Assembly: GCF_030818935.1 (NCBI RefSeq)
Contig: NZ_JAUTBD010000001.1
Coordinates: 186,001 to 250,000, forward strand
Reading direction: 5' to 3'
Length of the DNA: 64,000 nt
DNA from: Microbacterium sp. SORGH_AS_1204
GTDB taxonomy: Bacteria; Actinomycetota; Actinomycetes; Actinomycetales; Microbacteriaceae
In this document: positions 17,774-27,701 of the stretch, piece after piece
Layout of the letters: every line of letters starts with the position of its first letter
How positions within the stretch are numbered: position 1 is the stretch's first letter
Translations under genes and position numbers: made by a program
Notes under the pieces: model-generated
The model's input: only the letters and a program-made list of their open reading frames with translations
Databases searched by the model: none
What the model was told of the DNA's origin: nothing

Positions 17774-19159
17774 GTGGCCGAACAGTCCCGCCTCGATAAG
17801 GTCATCGCCCTCGCCCGCCACCGCGGGTTCGTGTTCCAGGCCGGTGAGATCTACGGCGGTTCGCGTTCGGCGTGGGACTACGGCCCGCTCGGTACGGAGC
17901 TGAAGGAGAACATCCGCCGCCAGTGGTGGCAGACGTTCGTCCGCGGTCGCGGCGACATGGTGGGGCTCGACTCCAGCGTCATCCTGCCCAAGCGCGTGTG
18001 GGAGGCCTCCGGCCACGTCGCGACGTTCGCCGACAAGGTCGTCGAGTCGACCATCACGCACAAGCGCTATCGCGCCGACCACCTGTGGGAGGCCTTCGTC
18101 GCCAAGCGCGGTCGCGAGCCCGAGAGCTGGGACGAGGTTCCCGACCCCGAGACCGGGCAGCGCGGCAACTGGACGGAGCCGCGATCGTTCTCGGGCCTGG
18201 TCAAGACGTACCTCGGCGTCGTCGACGACGAGTCGGGCCTGCACTTCCTGCGTCCCGAGACCGCCCAGGGCATCTTCGTGAACTTCTCCAACGTGCTCAC
18301 GGCATCCCGTCGCAAGCCCCCGTTCGGCGTCGGCCAGGTGGGTAAGGCGTTCCGCAACGAGATCACGCCCGGCAACTTCATCTTCCGCACGCGCGAGTTC
18401 GAGCAGATGGAGATCGAGTACTTCACCCCGCCCGCCGAGGCGAACGAGTGGTTCGAGCACTGGGTCGAGGCGTGCTGGAACTGGTTCATCGACCTCGGTA
18501 TCGACCCCGACAACATGAAGCGCTTCGACGTGCCCGAGGAAGACCGCGCGCACTACTCGGCCGGCACGATCGACGTCGAATATCGCTTCGGCTTCCCGGG
18601 CAAGGAGTGGGGCGAGCTCATGGGCGTCGCCAACCGCACCGACTACGACCTCAAGAGCCACTCCGAGGCGTCGGGCCAGTCGCTCACCTTCTTCGACCAG
18701 GCCTCGGGCGAGAAGTACACGCCGTACGTCATCGAGCCGTCGTTCGGTCTGACCCGCGCCATGATGGCGTTCCTCGTCGATGCGTACCGCGAAGAAGAGG
18801 TGCCCAACGCCAAGGGCGGCACCGACACCCGCACGGTGCTGAAGCTCGACCCGCGACTCGCGCCCGTCAAGGTCGCCGTTCTGCCGCTGTCGCGCAACGA
18901 GCGCCTGTCGCCGCTGGCCCGCGAGGTCGCCGACACCCTGCGTTCGGCCGGCTGGAACATCGACTTCGACGACGCCGGCGCCATCGGTCGCCGCTACCGT
19001 CGTCAGGACGAGATCGGCACCCCGTTCTGCGTCACCGTCGACTTCGACTCGCTCGACGACAACGCCGTGACCGTGCGCGACCGCGACACCATGGGCCAGG
19101 AGCGCATCGGCCTCGACGCCCTGCACGGGTACTTGGCGGAGCGTCTGCGCGGGGCCTGA
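17774..19159 (+). CDS. glyS: Glycine--tRNA ligase (single-chain, dimeric type)
   Basis: A 461-aa class II aminoacyl-tRNA synthetase charging tRNA-Gly. Class II motifs are plain: [20 protein letters not shown] (motif 2 region), [17 protein letters not shown] and the C-terminal anticodon-binding domain starting at about residue 355 ([11 protein letters not shown]). This is the eukaryote/actinobacterial alpha2 type, not the two-subunit bacterial form. Codon choice is highly biased, as expected for a strongly expressed gene. Starts with GTG behind TTGGAGCC. A strong hairpin follows the stop. Confidence 0.97.
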   Translation: MAEQSRLDKVIALARHRGFVFQAGEIYGGSRSAWDYGPLGTELKENIRRQWWQTFVRGRGDMVGLDSSVILPKRVWEASGHVATFADKVVESTITHKRYRADHLWEAFVAKRGREPESWDEVPDPETGQRGNWTEPRSFSGLVKTYLGVVDDESGLHFLRPETAQGIFVNFSNVLTASRRKPPFGVGQVGKAFRNEITPGNFIFRTREFEQMEIEYFTPPAEANEWFEHWVEACWNWFIDLGIDPDNMKRFDVPEEDRAHYSAGTIDVEYRFGFPGKEWGELMGVANRTDYDLKSHSEASGQSLTFFDQASGEKYTPYVIEPSFGLTRAMMAFLVDAYREEEVPNAKGGTDTRTVLKLDPRLAPVKVAVLPLSRNERLSPLAREVADTLRSAGWNIDFDDAGAIGRRYRRQDEIGTPFCVTVDFDSLDDNAVTVRDRDTMGQERIGLDALHGYLAERLRGA

Positions 19160-19168
19160 CCCGCTTCG

Positions 19169-19215
19169 CGAGAGACCGGATGCCGTGGCTCGAGGCCGTG
19201 GCATCCGGTCTCTCG
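19169..19215. terminator. Bidirectional terminator between glyS and the LacI gene
   Basis: A perfect 16-bp inverted repeat (CGAGAGACCGGATGCC / GGCATCCGGTCTCTCG) with a 15-nt loop. It lies 9 bp after the glyS stop and 14 bp before the end of the convergent regulator gene. No T-tract, as usual in this group. Confidence 0.85.
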
Positions 19216-19229
19216 TCGTGAACCCGCGG

Positions 19230-20228
19230 CTACGCCCCGGCCGTACTGTCGCGAACGACGAGCCGCGGGACGATGACGCGCTCGCGATCGGCCGGGCCGT
19301 CGGCCTCCGTCACCGCCGCCAGCAACTCGAGGCAGGCCGAGCCGAAGGCGCGGGCGTCGAGATCCAACGACGTCACGGCGGGGGATAGGAGCGCGTGCAC
19401 CGGCTCGTCGACGTAGGCGGCGAGCAGCAGGTCGTCGCCGACGCGGCGTCCGGCGCGGTGCGCGGCGGCCAGCGCCGGGGCGGCCGACCCGCTGGGGGCG
19501 ACGATGAGCGCGTCGACCTCTTCGGCGGAGAGGATGTCGGCGACCGCGGAGTCGACCTCGTCGGCGGTCGGCACGAACGAGATGGTGCGCGAGACGGCGA
19601 TGCCCCCGTGCTCGGCTGTCCACTCCGCATATGCGCGGGTGAGGTCGCGGCTCCAGGCGGTGCCGTCGGGCGGGAGCACCGCGGCGACGCGCGTCGCACC
19701 CCGGTCGGTGAGGTGATCGAGCAGGCCGCGGAGCGCCGTGGCATGGTCGTAGACGACGCTCGCGCTCACCCGGTCCTCGCCGCCGAGCACGTGCTCGCCG
19801 CTGACCACCGGGCGGCCGGTGTCGAGAATGGCCCGGATGCCGGCGTCCTCGGCGGTCGCGTCGACGACGACGTACCCGTCGACGAACGCGGTCGGCGGGG
19901 TGGTGTCGTCGGCGGCGCGGTGGGGCAGCAGGATCACGGACAGACCGCGGGCGTCCGCGGCATCCACCACCCCGAAGGCGAAGTCGGTGTAGTACGGCAG
20001 CCGCGTCGACCCGGGCGGAAGCTGCAGGCCCACCGTGCCGTATCGGGCGGTACGCAGGCTCCGCGCGGGCGCGTTGACGACGTAGTTGAGCTCTTGAGCG
20101 GCGGCGAGTACGCGCTCCCGCGTCTCGGGCGACACTCCCGCCTTGTCGCGCAGCGCGAACGAGACCGCGGCGATCGAGACGCCCGCGGCGGCCGCCACGT
20201 CGTGCAGCGTCGGTTTGCGGGGGGTCAC
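19230..20228 (-). CDS. LacI family transcriptional regulator
   Basis: A 332-aa repressor. The N-terminal LacI helix-turn-helix (TLHDVAAAAGVSIAAVSFAL, residues 7-26) and hinge helix (NAPARSLRT) are intact, followed by a periplasmic-binding-like effector domain. It is divergent from the agmatine deiminase gene and a palindromic TTAAACGTTTAA site lies between them, so it likely represses that operon and itself. The effector is unknown; an amine or amide substrate of the operon is a reasonable guess. Confidence 0.92.
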   Translation of the reverse strand: MTPRKPTLHDVAAAAGVSIAAVSFALRDKAGVSPETRERVLAAAQELNYVVNAPARSLRTARYGTVGLQLPPGSTRLPYYTDFAFGVVDAADARGLSVILLPHRAADDTTPPTAFVDGYVVVDATAEDAGIRAILDTGRPVVSGEHVLGGEDRVSASVVYDHATALRGLLDHLTDRGATRVAAVLPPDGTAWSRDLTRAYAEWTAEHGGIAVSRTISFVPTADEVDSAVADILSAEEVDALIVAPSGSAAPALAAAHRAGRRVGDDLLLAAYVDEPVHALLSPAVTSLDLDARAFGSACLELLAAVTEADGPADRERVIVPRLVVRDSTAGA

Positions 20229-20273
20229 GCCCCGACGTTACCCGACGGGTGCGGCTCTTGCGCTAAATGCTAC

Positions 20274-20285
20274 TTAAACGTTTAA
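20274..20285. promoter_or_regulatory. LacI-type operator palindrome
   Basis: TTAAACGTTTAA, a perfect 12-bp palindrome with the central CG typical of LacI-family operators. It is 46 bp from the LacI start and 50 bp from the agmatine deiminase start, in an AT-rich spot of otherwise GC-rich DNA. Confidence 0.8.
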
Positions 20286-20334
20286 TGTTCCTGCAGGCGT
20301 CAGGCGTCTGCCCCACATCCGCAGAGGAGAGCCG

Positions 20335-21369
20335 ATGACGTGGCGCATGCCGAGCGAGACCGCGCCTCAGACGCGCACCTGGATGGCGTTTCCCGCCGAG
20401 GGGCCGACCCTGGGTGAGACGGATGCCGAACGCGAGGCGGGCTACGCCGCGTGGACCGCGGTCGCCCACGCCGTCGCCGCGTTCGAGCCGGTGACGATGG
20501 TCGTGGATCCCTCCGAGCGCGCCCGGGCGCGGCGCATGCTCTCGGCCGACATCGACATCCTCGAGGCGCCGGTCGATGAATTCTGGATGCGCGACGTGGG
20601 CCCCACTTTCGTCGTCGACCCCGAGCGTCCCGGCATCCTGGGCGCCGTCGACTGGACCTTCAACGGCTGGGGCGACCACTGGTGGAGCCAGTGGCGCAAG
20701 TCGGCGCAGCTCGGTCGCTTCGTCGCCGAGGCGGCCGGCGCCGAGCTCGTGCCGTCGTCGCTGGTGAACGAGGGGGGTGGCATCCACGTCGACGGCGAGG
20801 GCACCGTGCTGCTCACCGAGACCGTGCAGCTCGACCCGCGCCGCAATCCCGATGCCGACCGCGCGAGCGTCGAGGCCGAGATGGCCCGCACGATCGGGGC
20901 GACCCACGCCGTGTGGCTCCCGCGCGGCCTCACCCGCGACTACGGCGACTTCGGCACGAGCGGGCACGTCGACATCGTCGCGGCCCTGCCGTCGCCGGGT
21001 GTCGTGCTGCTGCACGATCAGCGCGACGCGGCGCACCCCGACCACGTCGTCTCGGCCGAGCTGCGCGCGTTCTTCGCGGACCAGACGGATGCCGCCGGCC
21101 GCCCCTTCACCGTGCGCGACCTCCCGGCTCCCGACACCCTCCGCGACGCGGACGGCGACACCGACTGGAGCTACGTGAACCACCTGGTCGTGAACGGCGG
21201 GGTCATCGCGTGCGGCTTCGGCGAGCCCGTCGCGGATGCCCGGGCGCGCGGCATCCTGGAGGAGGTCTACCCGGGTCGCCGGGTCGTGACCGTCGATGCG
21301 CGCGAGCTGTTTGCCCGGGGTGGCGGCATCCACTGCATCACGCAGCAGCAGCCGGTGGTGCGCGCATGA
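20335..21369 (+). CDS. Agmatine deiminase family protein
   Basis: A 344-aa protein of the agmatine deiminase/Porphyromonas-type peptidylarginine deiminase family. The guanidine-modifying active site is intact: FWMRDVGPTFVV (Asp), EGGGIHVDGEG, GTSGHVDIVAAL (His/Asp) and nucleophile Cys334 in GGIHCITQQQP. It should hydrolyse agmatine or a related guanidine to an N-carbamoyl product plus ammonia. It is coupled to an amidase gene by an ATGA overlap and lies behind a LacI operator. Agmatine is the family default; the partner enzyme suggests another or additional substrate. Confidence 0.9.
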   Translation: MTWRMPSETAPQTRTWMAFPAEGPTLGETDAEREAGYAAWTAVAHAVAAFEPVTMVVDPSERARARRMLSADIDILEAPVDEFWMRDVGPTFVVDPERPGILGAVDWTFNGWGDHWWSQWRKSAQLGRFVAEAAGAELVPSSLVNEGGGIHVDGEGTVLLTETVQLDPRRNPDADRASVEAEMARTIGATHAVWLPRGLTRDYGDFGTSGHVDIVAALPSPGVVLLHDQRDAAHPDHVVSAELRAFFADQTDAAGRPFTVRDLPAPDTLRDADGDTDWSYVNHLVVNGGVIACGFGEPVADARARGILEEVYPGRRVVTVDARELFARGGGIHCITQQQPVVRA

Positions 21370-23066
21370 TCGAGGTCGCCGAGGCGTCCATCGCGGAGCT
21401 GGCCGCGGCCCTCGCGGCTGGCGAGACGACCGCCGTCGAGCTGGTGGACGCGCACCTCGCGCGGATCGCGGCGTACGACGGCCCCGAGACGCCGACGCGT
21501 CTGAACGCCGTGGTGGTGCTGAACCCCGACGCCCGCGCCGAGGCCGAGGAGTCCGACGCCCGCCGCGCCGCCGGGCGGGCGCGCGGGCCGCTCGACGGCA
21601 TCCCGTACACCGCGAAAGACAGCTACTTCGTGCGCGGCCTCACCGCCGCCTCCGGAAGCCCGGCTTTCGCCGACCTCGTCGCCCGCACCGATGCCTTCAC
21701 AATCGAGCGGCTGCGAGACGCCGGCGCGATCTGCCTCGGCAAGACGAACATGCCGCCGATGGCCAACGGCGGCATGCAGCGCGGCCTCTACGGCCGCGCC
21801 GAGAGCCCGTACAACGCCGACTACCTCACCTCGGCGTTCGCCTCGGGGTCGTCCAACGGCTCCGGCACGGCGACCGCGGCGTCGTTCGGCGTCTTCGGGC
21901 TGGGCGAGGAGACGTGGTCGAGCGGGCGGGCGCCGGCATCCTGCAACGCGCTCTGCGCGTACACCCCCTCGCGCGGCATCATCTCGGTGCGCGGCAACTG
22001 GCCGCTCGTGCCGACGATGGACGTCGTCGTGCCGCACACCCGCTCGATGGCCGATCTGCTCGCGGTGCTCGACGTCGTCGTCGCGGACGATCCCGAGACG
22101 CGGGGCGACTTCTGGCGGGCGCAGCCGTGGGTGCAGCTGCCGGCCGCGTCGGATGTGCGGCCGGAGTCGTACGCCGCGCTCGCGGCCGGCGCCTCGCTGA
22201 GCGGCAGGCGGATCGGCATCCCGCGCATGTTCCTCGGTACCGACCCGCTGGCCGGCACCGGTCCGCGCGGCGTGGGCGGCCCCACGGGCGAGCGCATCGC
22301 GCCGCGACCGTCGGTGCTCGCGCTGTGGGAGGCCGCGCGCGCCGACCTCGAGGCCGCGGGCGCGACCGTCGTCGAGACGGACTTCCCGCTGGTGAGCAAC
22401 TACGAGGCCGACCGGCCCGGTGCACCGACGATCTCGACGCGCGGGCTCGTGTCGCCGGAGTTCCTGCGCCGCGAGATCGTCGATCTGTCGGCGTGGGCCT
22501 GGGACGACTTCCTGCGCGCGAACGGCGAGCCGGGGCTGGCCGCCGTCGACGGGGCCGCGATCTTCCCGCACCCCGAGGGGGCCCTGCCCGACCGCTACGC
22601 CGGCTTCGACGACGACATCGCGGAGTACCCGGCGCACGTCCGCGAGCATCCGGTCGCCGCGTTCACCGAGATTCCTGGGCTGGCCGAGGGCCTGCGCGGG
22701 CTGGAGGAAACCCGGCGGCGCGACCTCGAAGAGTGGATGGATGCCGAGGGCCTCGACGCCGTGGTCTTCCCCACGATGAGCGACGTGGCGCCCGCCGATG
22801 CAGACGTGAACCCCGCCTCGGCGGACATCGCGTGGCGCAACGGCGTGTGGGTCGCGACCGGTAACCTCGCGATCCGCCATTGCGGGGTGCCGACGGTGAC
22901 GGTGCCGATGGGCACGCTCGACGACATCGGCATGCCGGTGGGCCTGACCTTCGCGGGTCGCGCCTACGACGACACCGCGCTGCTGCAACTTGCGGCCGCC
23001 TTCGAGGCGACGGGTGAGCGACGCACGGTGCCGCCGCGCACTCCGCCGCTGGGGGCGGCGGGGTGA
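21366..23066 (+). CDS. Amidase (amidase signature family)
   Basis: A 566-aa amidase-signature hydrolase. The Ser-cisSer-Lys triad can be traced: Lys near residue 84 in PYTAKDSYFV, the cis-Ser in the Gly/Ser-rich stretch ASGSSNGSGTATAASFG (about 160-175) and the nucleophile region EETWSSGRAPAS. It hydrolyses a linear amide, possibly the carbamoyl product of the upstream deiminase, although N-carbamoylputrescine is normally handled by a nitrilase-type AguB. Usual length with extra C-terminal segments. Its ATG overlaps the deiminase stop. Confidence 0.88.
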   Translation: MIEVAEASIAELAAALAAGETTAVELVDAHLARIAAYDGPETPTRLNAVVVLNPDARAEAEESDARRAAGRARGPLDGIPYTAKDSYFVRGLTAASGSPAFADLVARTDAFTIERLRDAGAICLGKTNMPPMANGGMQRGLYGRAESPYNADYLTSAFASGSSNGSGTATAASFGVFGLGEETWSSGRAPASCNALCAYTPSRGIISVRGNWPLVPTMDVVVPHTRSMADLLAVLDVVVADDPETRGDFWRAQPWVQLPAASDVRPESYAALAAGASLSGRRIGIPRMFLGTDPLAGTGPRGVGGPTGERIAPRPSVLALWEAARADLEAAGATVVETDFPLVSNYEADRPGAPTISTRGLVSPEFLRREIVDLSAWAWDDFLRANGEPGLAAVDGAAIFPHPEGALPDRYAGFDDDIAEYPAHVREHPVAAFTEIPGLAEGLRGLEETRRRDLEEWMDAEGLDAVVFPTMSDVAPADADVNPASADIAWRNGVWVATGNLAIRHCGVPTVTVPMGTLDDIGMPVGLTFAGRAYDDTALLQLAAAFEATGERRTVPPRTPPLGAAG

Positions 23067-23078
23067 CGCGGGTTTGCG

Positions 23079-23140
23079 CAACGGAATCGGACCAGTGCAG
23101 CGGATTCGGACCGTGAGGGCCCGTGGATCCGATTCTGTGA
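23079..23140. repeat. Clustered GAATCGGA-type short repeats
   Basis: After the amidase gene the sequence holds GGAATCGGACC, GGATTCGGACC and the inverted TCCGATTC within about 60 bp, around a GGGCCC centre. It may fold as a hairpin and could serve as a terminator between the convergent amidase and type VII operons. Weak evidence. Confidence 0.35.
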
Positions 23141-23218
23141 CCCCGGTCCGGTTTCGGTGCGGGGGAGAGGTCCGCGCGCGCGGCATCCTCCCTCGCGGGA
23201 GCGCCGACACCGCCCGTG

Positions 23219-23581
23219 TCAGCCCAGGTGCACGGCCGCGCCGCCTCGCGCGTCGGCCGCCGCCTCGATCAGCCGGACGCCGATCACGCCCTCCGGCTCC
23301 CAGGTCGTGAAGCAGTCGCAGGCCCACCGGGCGTCGGATGCCACCTCGACGGTGCCGTAGACGCGGGCGATTTCCGCCGGTGTGGGGACGAGCCGGGGGC
23401 GCAGCACCGTGAGCACCACCCGGTCGAGCATCACGACCTGGGCAGCGGCGCCGTCGTCGAGAGGGCGGACCTCGATCGGTGTGGCAGCGAGCTCCTCGGG
23501 CGTGAGCACAGCGGACACGGCCTCGGCCAACGCCTCGATGTCGATCGGCTCGCGCGTGAACGCGACGCTACTGCGGGGCAC
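23219..23581 (-). CDS. Hypothetical protein of the type VII locus, 120 aa
   Basis: A soluble acidic protein (MPRSSVAFTREPIDIEALAE onward; a Trp/Cys-containing segment WACDCFTTWEPE near residue 88). Its start overlaps the end of eccC by 14 bp, so it is made together with the secretion ATPase and is the last gene of the operon. Size and acidity would fit a chaperone-like or regulatory role, but no family is recognised and this is inference only from position. Confidence 0.6.
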   Translation of the reverse strand: MPRSSVAFTREPIDIEALAEAVSAVLTPEELAATPIEVRPLDDGAAAQVVMLDRVVLTVLRPRLVPTPAEIARVYGTVEVASDARWACDCFTTWEPEGVIGVRLIEAAADARGGAAVHLG

Positions 23582-26500
23582 GGTTCCTCCTCCGTCTTGT
23601 CAGGGGCGGCTCCTCGCCATCCGCGTCGGCGGCGCGCGCCGGCGCGGTGACGTCCTCGACCTCCTGCGGTTCGACCCGCGCACGCCCGGCGGCGACCGAT
23701 GACGCCGTGGCATCCCCCAGGCCCACTGCCGCCGGTGCATCCCCCGTCGACGCGAGCCGGTCCGCCGGTGCCTCCGTCTGCGCCTCCGCCTGCGCCTCCG
23801 GCGCCTCGCCGGTGACGAAGTTCGCCACCTGCACGAGCGTGGGGCGGTCGCCGCGGCGGGCGAGGCGGCCGCGTCCGGCGATCATCGGCTCGGCGTACAG
23901 CTTGGGCAGCAGCGCCCCCTCGGAGCGGTCGCCCGACATGATGAGGGTCGTGCCGCCGGTGTCGCGGATGCCCTGCAGCGCCAGATCGAACATCGCCCGC
24001 GACGCGCCGGCGACGGGGCGGCTCACCACGACGTTGAGGCGCAGGTCGCGCGCCGACGCCAGATACGGCAGCAGCGGGCGCAGCGGTTCGGTGCCGCCGG
24101 CGGCGAGGATGTCGAAGTCGTCGGCGACGACCAGGATCCGCGGCCCCGCGTCACGGTCGCTCTGCCGCTTCTCGAGCTCGACGGCGATCGACTCCGCCAG
24201 CAGCCGCGCCTGACGTCCCGAGGTGGCGTGTCCGCCGAGGTAGGCGTCGGGGATCTCGGATGCCAGGTCACCGCGCGCATCCATGAGGGCGACGACGAGC
24301 TCCTCGGGGGAGTGCCGGTCGATCGCGCCCTGCACGATGCCGCGCAGCAGCGTCGTCTTGCCGCAGCGACTGTCGCCGAGCACGAGCAGATGCGGGTCGC
24401 GCGTGACGACGTCGAGCGCGACCGGCTGCATGGTGTCTTGGCGGAGGCCGAGGGGGATGGCATCCGGTTCGTCGATCGCATCGGGCAGGTCGGCCGGGTC
24501 GAGCACCTCGGGCAGCAGGCGGATGGGGGCCGCGCCCTGGCCGCCCCAGCGGGCCGCGCTCTCGCGGGCGAGCTGTTCGAGGGCCTCGCCGGTGTCGCCG
24601 TCGTCGACCTCTTCGAGCAGGGGCAGAGCGATCTGGGCGAAGAGCTTCTGGTCGGTGAGCACGCGGCCCGGTTCGTCGGCGCGCAGGGTCGTGGACAGCT
24701 TGCGCGCGATCTGCGAGTCGGCGGGGTCGTTGAGCTTGAGCTCCAGCCGCGTGCCGATGAGTCCCTGCAGGTTCATGCGCAGCTCGTTCCACCGCGAGAG
24801 GGCGACGACGACGTGGATGCCGAAGCTGCCGCCGCGTTCGAGCAGCTGACCGAGGGGTGCCTCGAGGTCTTCGAAGTCCTGGCGGAGGGCACCGAGCCCG
24901 TCGACGAGCAGCACGACGTCGGCGCTCGGCAGCTCGGGCAGGCGCCCCGCGGCGTGCTGGCGGCGCATGTCGGCGAGGGAGTCGAGCCCGTGGTCGCGGA
25001 AGACGCGCTCGCGCACGGCGAGCATGCCGGTGAGCTCTTCGAGCAGACGTGTGAGGCGCTCTCGGTTGCCGCGGGTGGCGACACCGCCGACGTGCGGGAA
25101 CGGCTCGATGCGGGCGAGTCCGCCGCCGGTGAGGTCCATGCCGTAGATGCTGACCTGGCGCGGCGAGTGGGTGAAGGCCAGCGATGCGGCAAGGGTGCGC
25201 AGGAACATCGAGCGGCCCGACTGCGGGGCGCCCGTGATCGAGACGTGACCGCCCGAGCGGGTCAGATCGAGCAACCAGGGACCTTGGGCCTGGGTCGACG
25301 GGTCGTCGAGCAGTCCCATCGGCGCGAGCAGGGTTCCGGCGCCGTCGGCCTGCGGCAGCACTCCGCCGAGGGTGAGCACGGGCGGCAGCGGCGGCAGCCA
25401 CACCGGGCGGGTGCGGGTGATCCCGCGCGCGAGCTGCGAGGTCGCCGCCTGCACGAGCGTGCGCCCGGTGGTCGGGGTCTCGGGTTCGGTGCTGTCGAGG
25501 TGCTCCTCGTCGGGCGTCTCCTCGGGCAGGTCGTACGCGGGAAGCGGCAGCACGGGCGGCGCGTCGTCGTGGCGCGGGCCCGACTCGACGGGGTCGGGCA
25601 CGGGACCCGAGACGTACCCGGCACGGAAGCGCGTGTAGACCGACGTGTCGACCTTGAGGTATCCGAAGCCGGGGATTGCGGGCAGGTGGAACGCGTCGGG
25701 GGTGTCGAGCACGACCGCCGACTCCGACTCCGAGAACGTGCGCAGGCCGATGCGATACGACAGGTAGGTGTCGAGACCGCGCAGGCGTCCGGCTTCGATG
25801 CGCTGGCTCGACAGCAGCAGGTGCACGCCGATCGAGCGGCCGATGCGCCCGATCGTCAGCAGCAGCTCGACGAAGTCGGGTTCGGCGGTGAGCAGTTCGC
25901 CGAACTCGTCGATGACGAGGAACAGATGCGGCAGGGCGGGCAGCTCCGGGCGGTCGCGCCGCATCTGCCGGTAGTGACCGATGGATGCCGCGTTGCCGGC
26001 ATCCTTCAACAGGCGCTGCCGGCGTACGACCTCGCCCTGGATGCTCGCGCGGGCCCGCTCGGTGAGCTGAGGGTCGTCGGCGAGGTTGTCGATGATGCCG
26101 GCGACGTGGGGCAGCCGGGCGAAGGGGGCGAAAGCCGCGCCGCCCTTGTAGTCGACGAGGATCATGCTGAGGTCGTCGGGGGCGTGCGTCAGAGCGAGAC
26201 CGAGGATGAGCGTGCGCAGCAGCTCGCTCTTGCCCGAGCCGGTGGCACCGATGCAGATGCCGTGCGGGCCCATTCCCAGCTGCGCCGACTCCTTCAGGTC
26301 GAGCAGCACCGGTGCGCCGCGGTCGTCGACCCCGATGGGCACGCGCAAGAACTCGGCGGCGCTGCGGGTGCGCCACGCGGCCGTCGTGTCGATGCCGTCG
26401 ACGTCGGCGACGCCGAGAAGTTGCGTGACGTCGGGGGCGAGCGCGGTGCCGGTGTCTTCCGCCGACGTGCGGCGCAGGCGCAGGCCCGCCAGGGGGCGCG

Positions 26501-27701
26501 CGACGATCTCGAGCGCGGCGGGAGTGAACGCGTCGATTCGGATTCCGCTGACCGCGGCCTCGCCCGAGCCCGGTGTCTCGACGGTGGCGACGCCGCCCTC
26601 GACGGTGACGCGCACGGCGACGGTCGTCGGCTCCTTGAGTCGGTCGTCGACGAGGTGCACGACCGTCACGCCGAGCGCGGCGAGGTCGAGCGCGGCATCC
26701 AGCCGGGGAACGGCGGATGCCGCTTCGCCGGCCTCGTCGACGAAGATCACCAGACGACCGGGCTTCGTCCGCCGGCCCGCGCGTCGGGAGGCGGCCGCCG
26801 TGGCGACGCGGTCGCGCAGTTCGTCGCGCAGCAGAGACAGCAGCTCGGGGAGGCTCGGCGCGATGCGACGCGCGGCGACGGCACCGGTGGGCGGCGTCTC
26901 GCCCGCGACGTGCGGCAGCAGGTCGAACCCCCGCCAGTCGCTCCGCTGGCCGGGGGCGATGGCGGCGGCGACGTGCACGTCGTCGGGGGAGTGGAACGCG
27001 GCGATCTGCGCGGCGAGGGCGCGGGCCACGCGGAGCGTGTCGCTGCGGGCACCGACGAGCGACACCTGCCCGCCCCGCTCGAGGTCGACCGTCGCCGGCA
27101 TCCCCTGCGAGACACCGGCCAGGCGCACCATGCGTTCGGCGGACTCGCGCATGACCGGGTCGAAGGGCTGCACCGGGTTCTGCTCGGGAGGTAGGGCGAC
27201 GTCGACGGCGCGCAGGTCGCCGGTGCCGATGCGCACGCGTAGGAAGTCGGCGTCGCCGGGGCGACGCTCCCATCGCCGGGCGGGGTCGGCCGCGATCTCG
27301 ACGAGCGTGCCGGGCGCGGGGTGGAGGGCCAGCGCCGCGCTGCGCTGCGCGTCGGCGGTGCGGCGCACGTCTTCGCGCGTCTCTTCGAGGTAGTCGAGGT
27401 AGCGCTCGCGCTGCACGCGGCGTTGGCGCGCGGCGTTGCCGCGCTGGGTGAGCGCCATGCCGACACCGCCGACGAGGGCGACCACGAGGATCACCGCACC
27501 GACCACGACCATGATCGGGTTGTTGCGCAGCAGCACGATCATCGTGATCGACGACAGGCTGCCGACGATCGGCAGCAGTGACTGCAGGGGGAAGCCGGTG
27601 CTGCCCTCGCCGATGGGCGGAGGCGGGGCGAGGATGACGTCGCCGGCCGGTTCGACGGGCTCGCTGATGCGTGCCGGGCGGTGCACGATGCGGACGGTCA
27701 T
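23568..27701 (-). CDS. eccC: Type VII secretion ATPase EccC (FtsK/SpoIIIE type)
   Basis: A 1377-aa membrane ATPase, the motor of ESX secretion. Order: two N-terminal membrane helices (about residues 40-85), then three FtsK-like ATPase domains. Domain 1 has intact Walker A (GATGSGKSE, about 484) and Walker B (LFLVIDEFGEL). Domain 2 has a degenerate Walker A with Arg for Lys (GAPQSGRS, about 826). Domain 3 has GDSRCGKTT (about 1110). ATPase 1 is the controlling domain in known EccC; the others bind WXG100 substrates. The start is MTVRIVHRPA at 27701 (ATGA overlap with the MinD-like gene). The C-terminus has an Ala/Glu-rich linker and basic tail. Confidence 0.95.
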   Translation of the reverse strand: MTVRIVHRPARISEPVEPAGDVILAPPPPIGEGSTGFPLQSLLPIVGSLSSITMIVLLRNNPIMVVVGAVILVVALVGGVGMALTQRGNAARQRRVQRERYLDYLEETREDVRRTADAQRSAALALHPAPGTLVEIAADPARRWERRPGDADFLRVRIGTGDLRAVDVALPPEQNPVQPFDPVMRESAERMVRLAGVSQGMPATVDLERGGQVSLVGARSDTLRVARALAAQIAAFHSPDDVHVAAAIAPGQRSDWRGFDLLPHVAGETPPTGAVAARRIAPSLPELLSLLRDELRDRVATAAASRRAGRRTKPGRLVIFVDEAGEAASAVPRLDAALDLAALGVTVVHLVDDRLKEPTTVAVRVTVEGGVATVETPGSGEAAVSGIRIDAFTPAALEIVARPLAGLRLRRTSAEDTGTALAPDVTQLLGVADVDGIDTTAAWRTRSAAEFLRVPIGVDDRGAPVLLDLKESAQLGMGPHGICIGATGSGKSELLRTLILGLALTHAPDDLSMILVDYKGGAAFAPFARLPHVAGIIDNLADDPQLTERARASIQGEVVRRQRLLKDAGNAASIGHYRQMRRDRPELPALPHLFLVIDEFGELLTAEPDFVELLLTIGRIGRSIGVHLLLSSQRIEAGRLRGLDTYLSYRIGLRTFSESESAVVLDTPDAFHLPAIPGFGYLKVDTSVYTRFRAGYVSGPVPDPVESGPRHDDAPPVLPLPAYDLPEETPDEEHLDSTEPETPTTGRTLVQAATSQLARGITRTRPVWLPPLPPVLTLGGVLPQADGAGTLLAPMGLLDDPSTQAQGPWLLDLTRSGGHVSITGAPQSGRSMFLRTLAASLAFTHSPRQVSIYGMDLTGGGLARIEPFPHVGGVATRGNRERLTRLLEELTGMLAVRERVFRDHGLDSLADMRRQHAAGRLPELPSADVVLLVDGLGALRQDFEDLEAPLGQLLERGGSFGIHVVVALSRWNELRMNLQGLIGTRLELKLNDPADSQIARKLSTTLRADEPGRVLTDQKLFAQIALPLLEEVDDGDTGEALEQLARESAARWGGQGAAPIRLLPEVLDPADLPDAIDEPDAIPLGLRQDTMQPVALDVVTRDPHLLVLGDSRCGKTTLLRGIVQGAIDRHSPEELVVALMDARGDLASEIPDAYLGGHATSGRQARLLAESIAVELEKRQSDRDAGPRILVVADDFDILAAGGTEPLRPLLPYLASARDLRLNVVVSRPVAGASRAMFDLALQGIRDTGGTTLIMSGDRSEGALLPKLYAEPMIAGRGRLARRGDRPTLVQVANFVTGEAPEAQAEAQTEAPADRLASTGDAPAAVGLGDATASSVAAGRARVEPQEVEDVTAPARAADADGEEPPLTRRRRNRAPQ

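Noticed and set aside
19169..19215. Operator for the LacI regulator
   Set aside because: Although palindromic, it lies between two gene ends, not at a promoter, so a bidirectional terminator fits better.
24228..27194. A 988-codon plus-strand frame inside eccC
   Set aside because: Antisense of a clearly conserved ATPase; no motif of its own.
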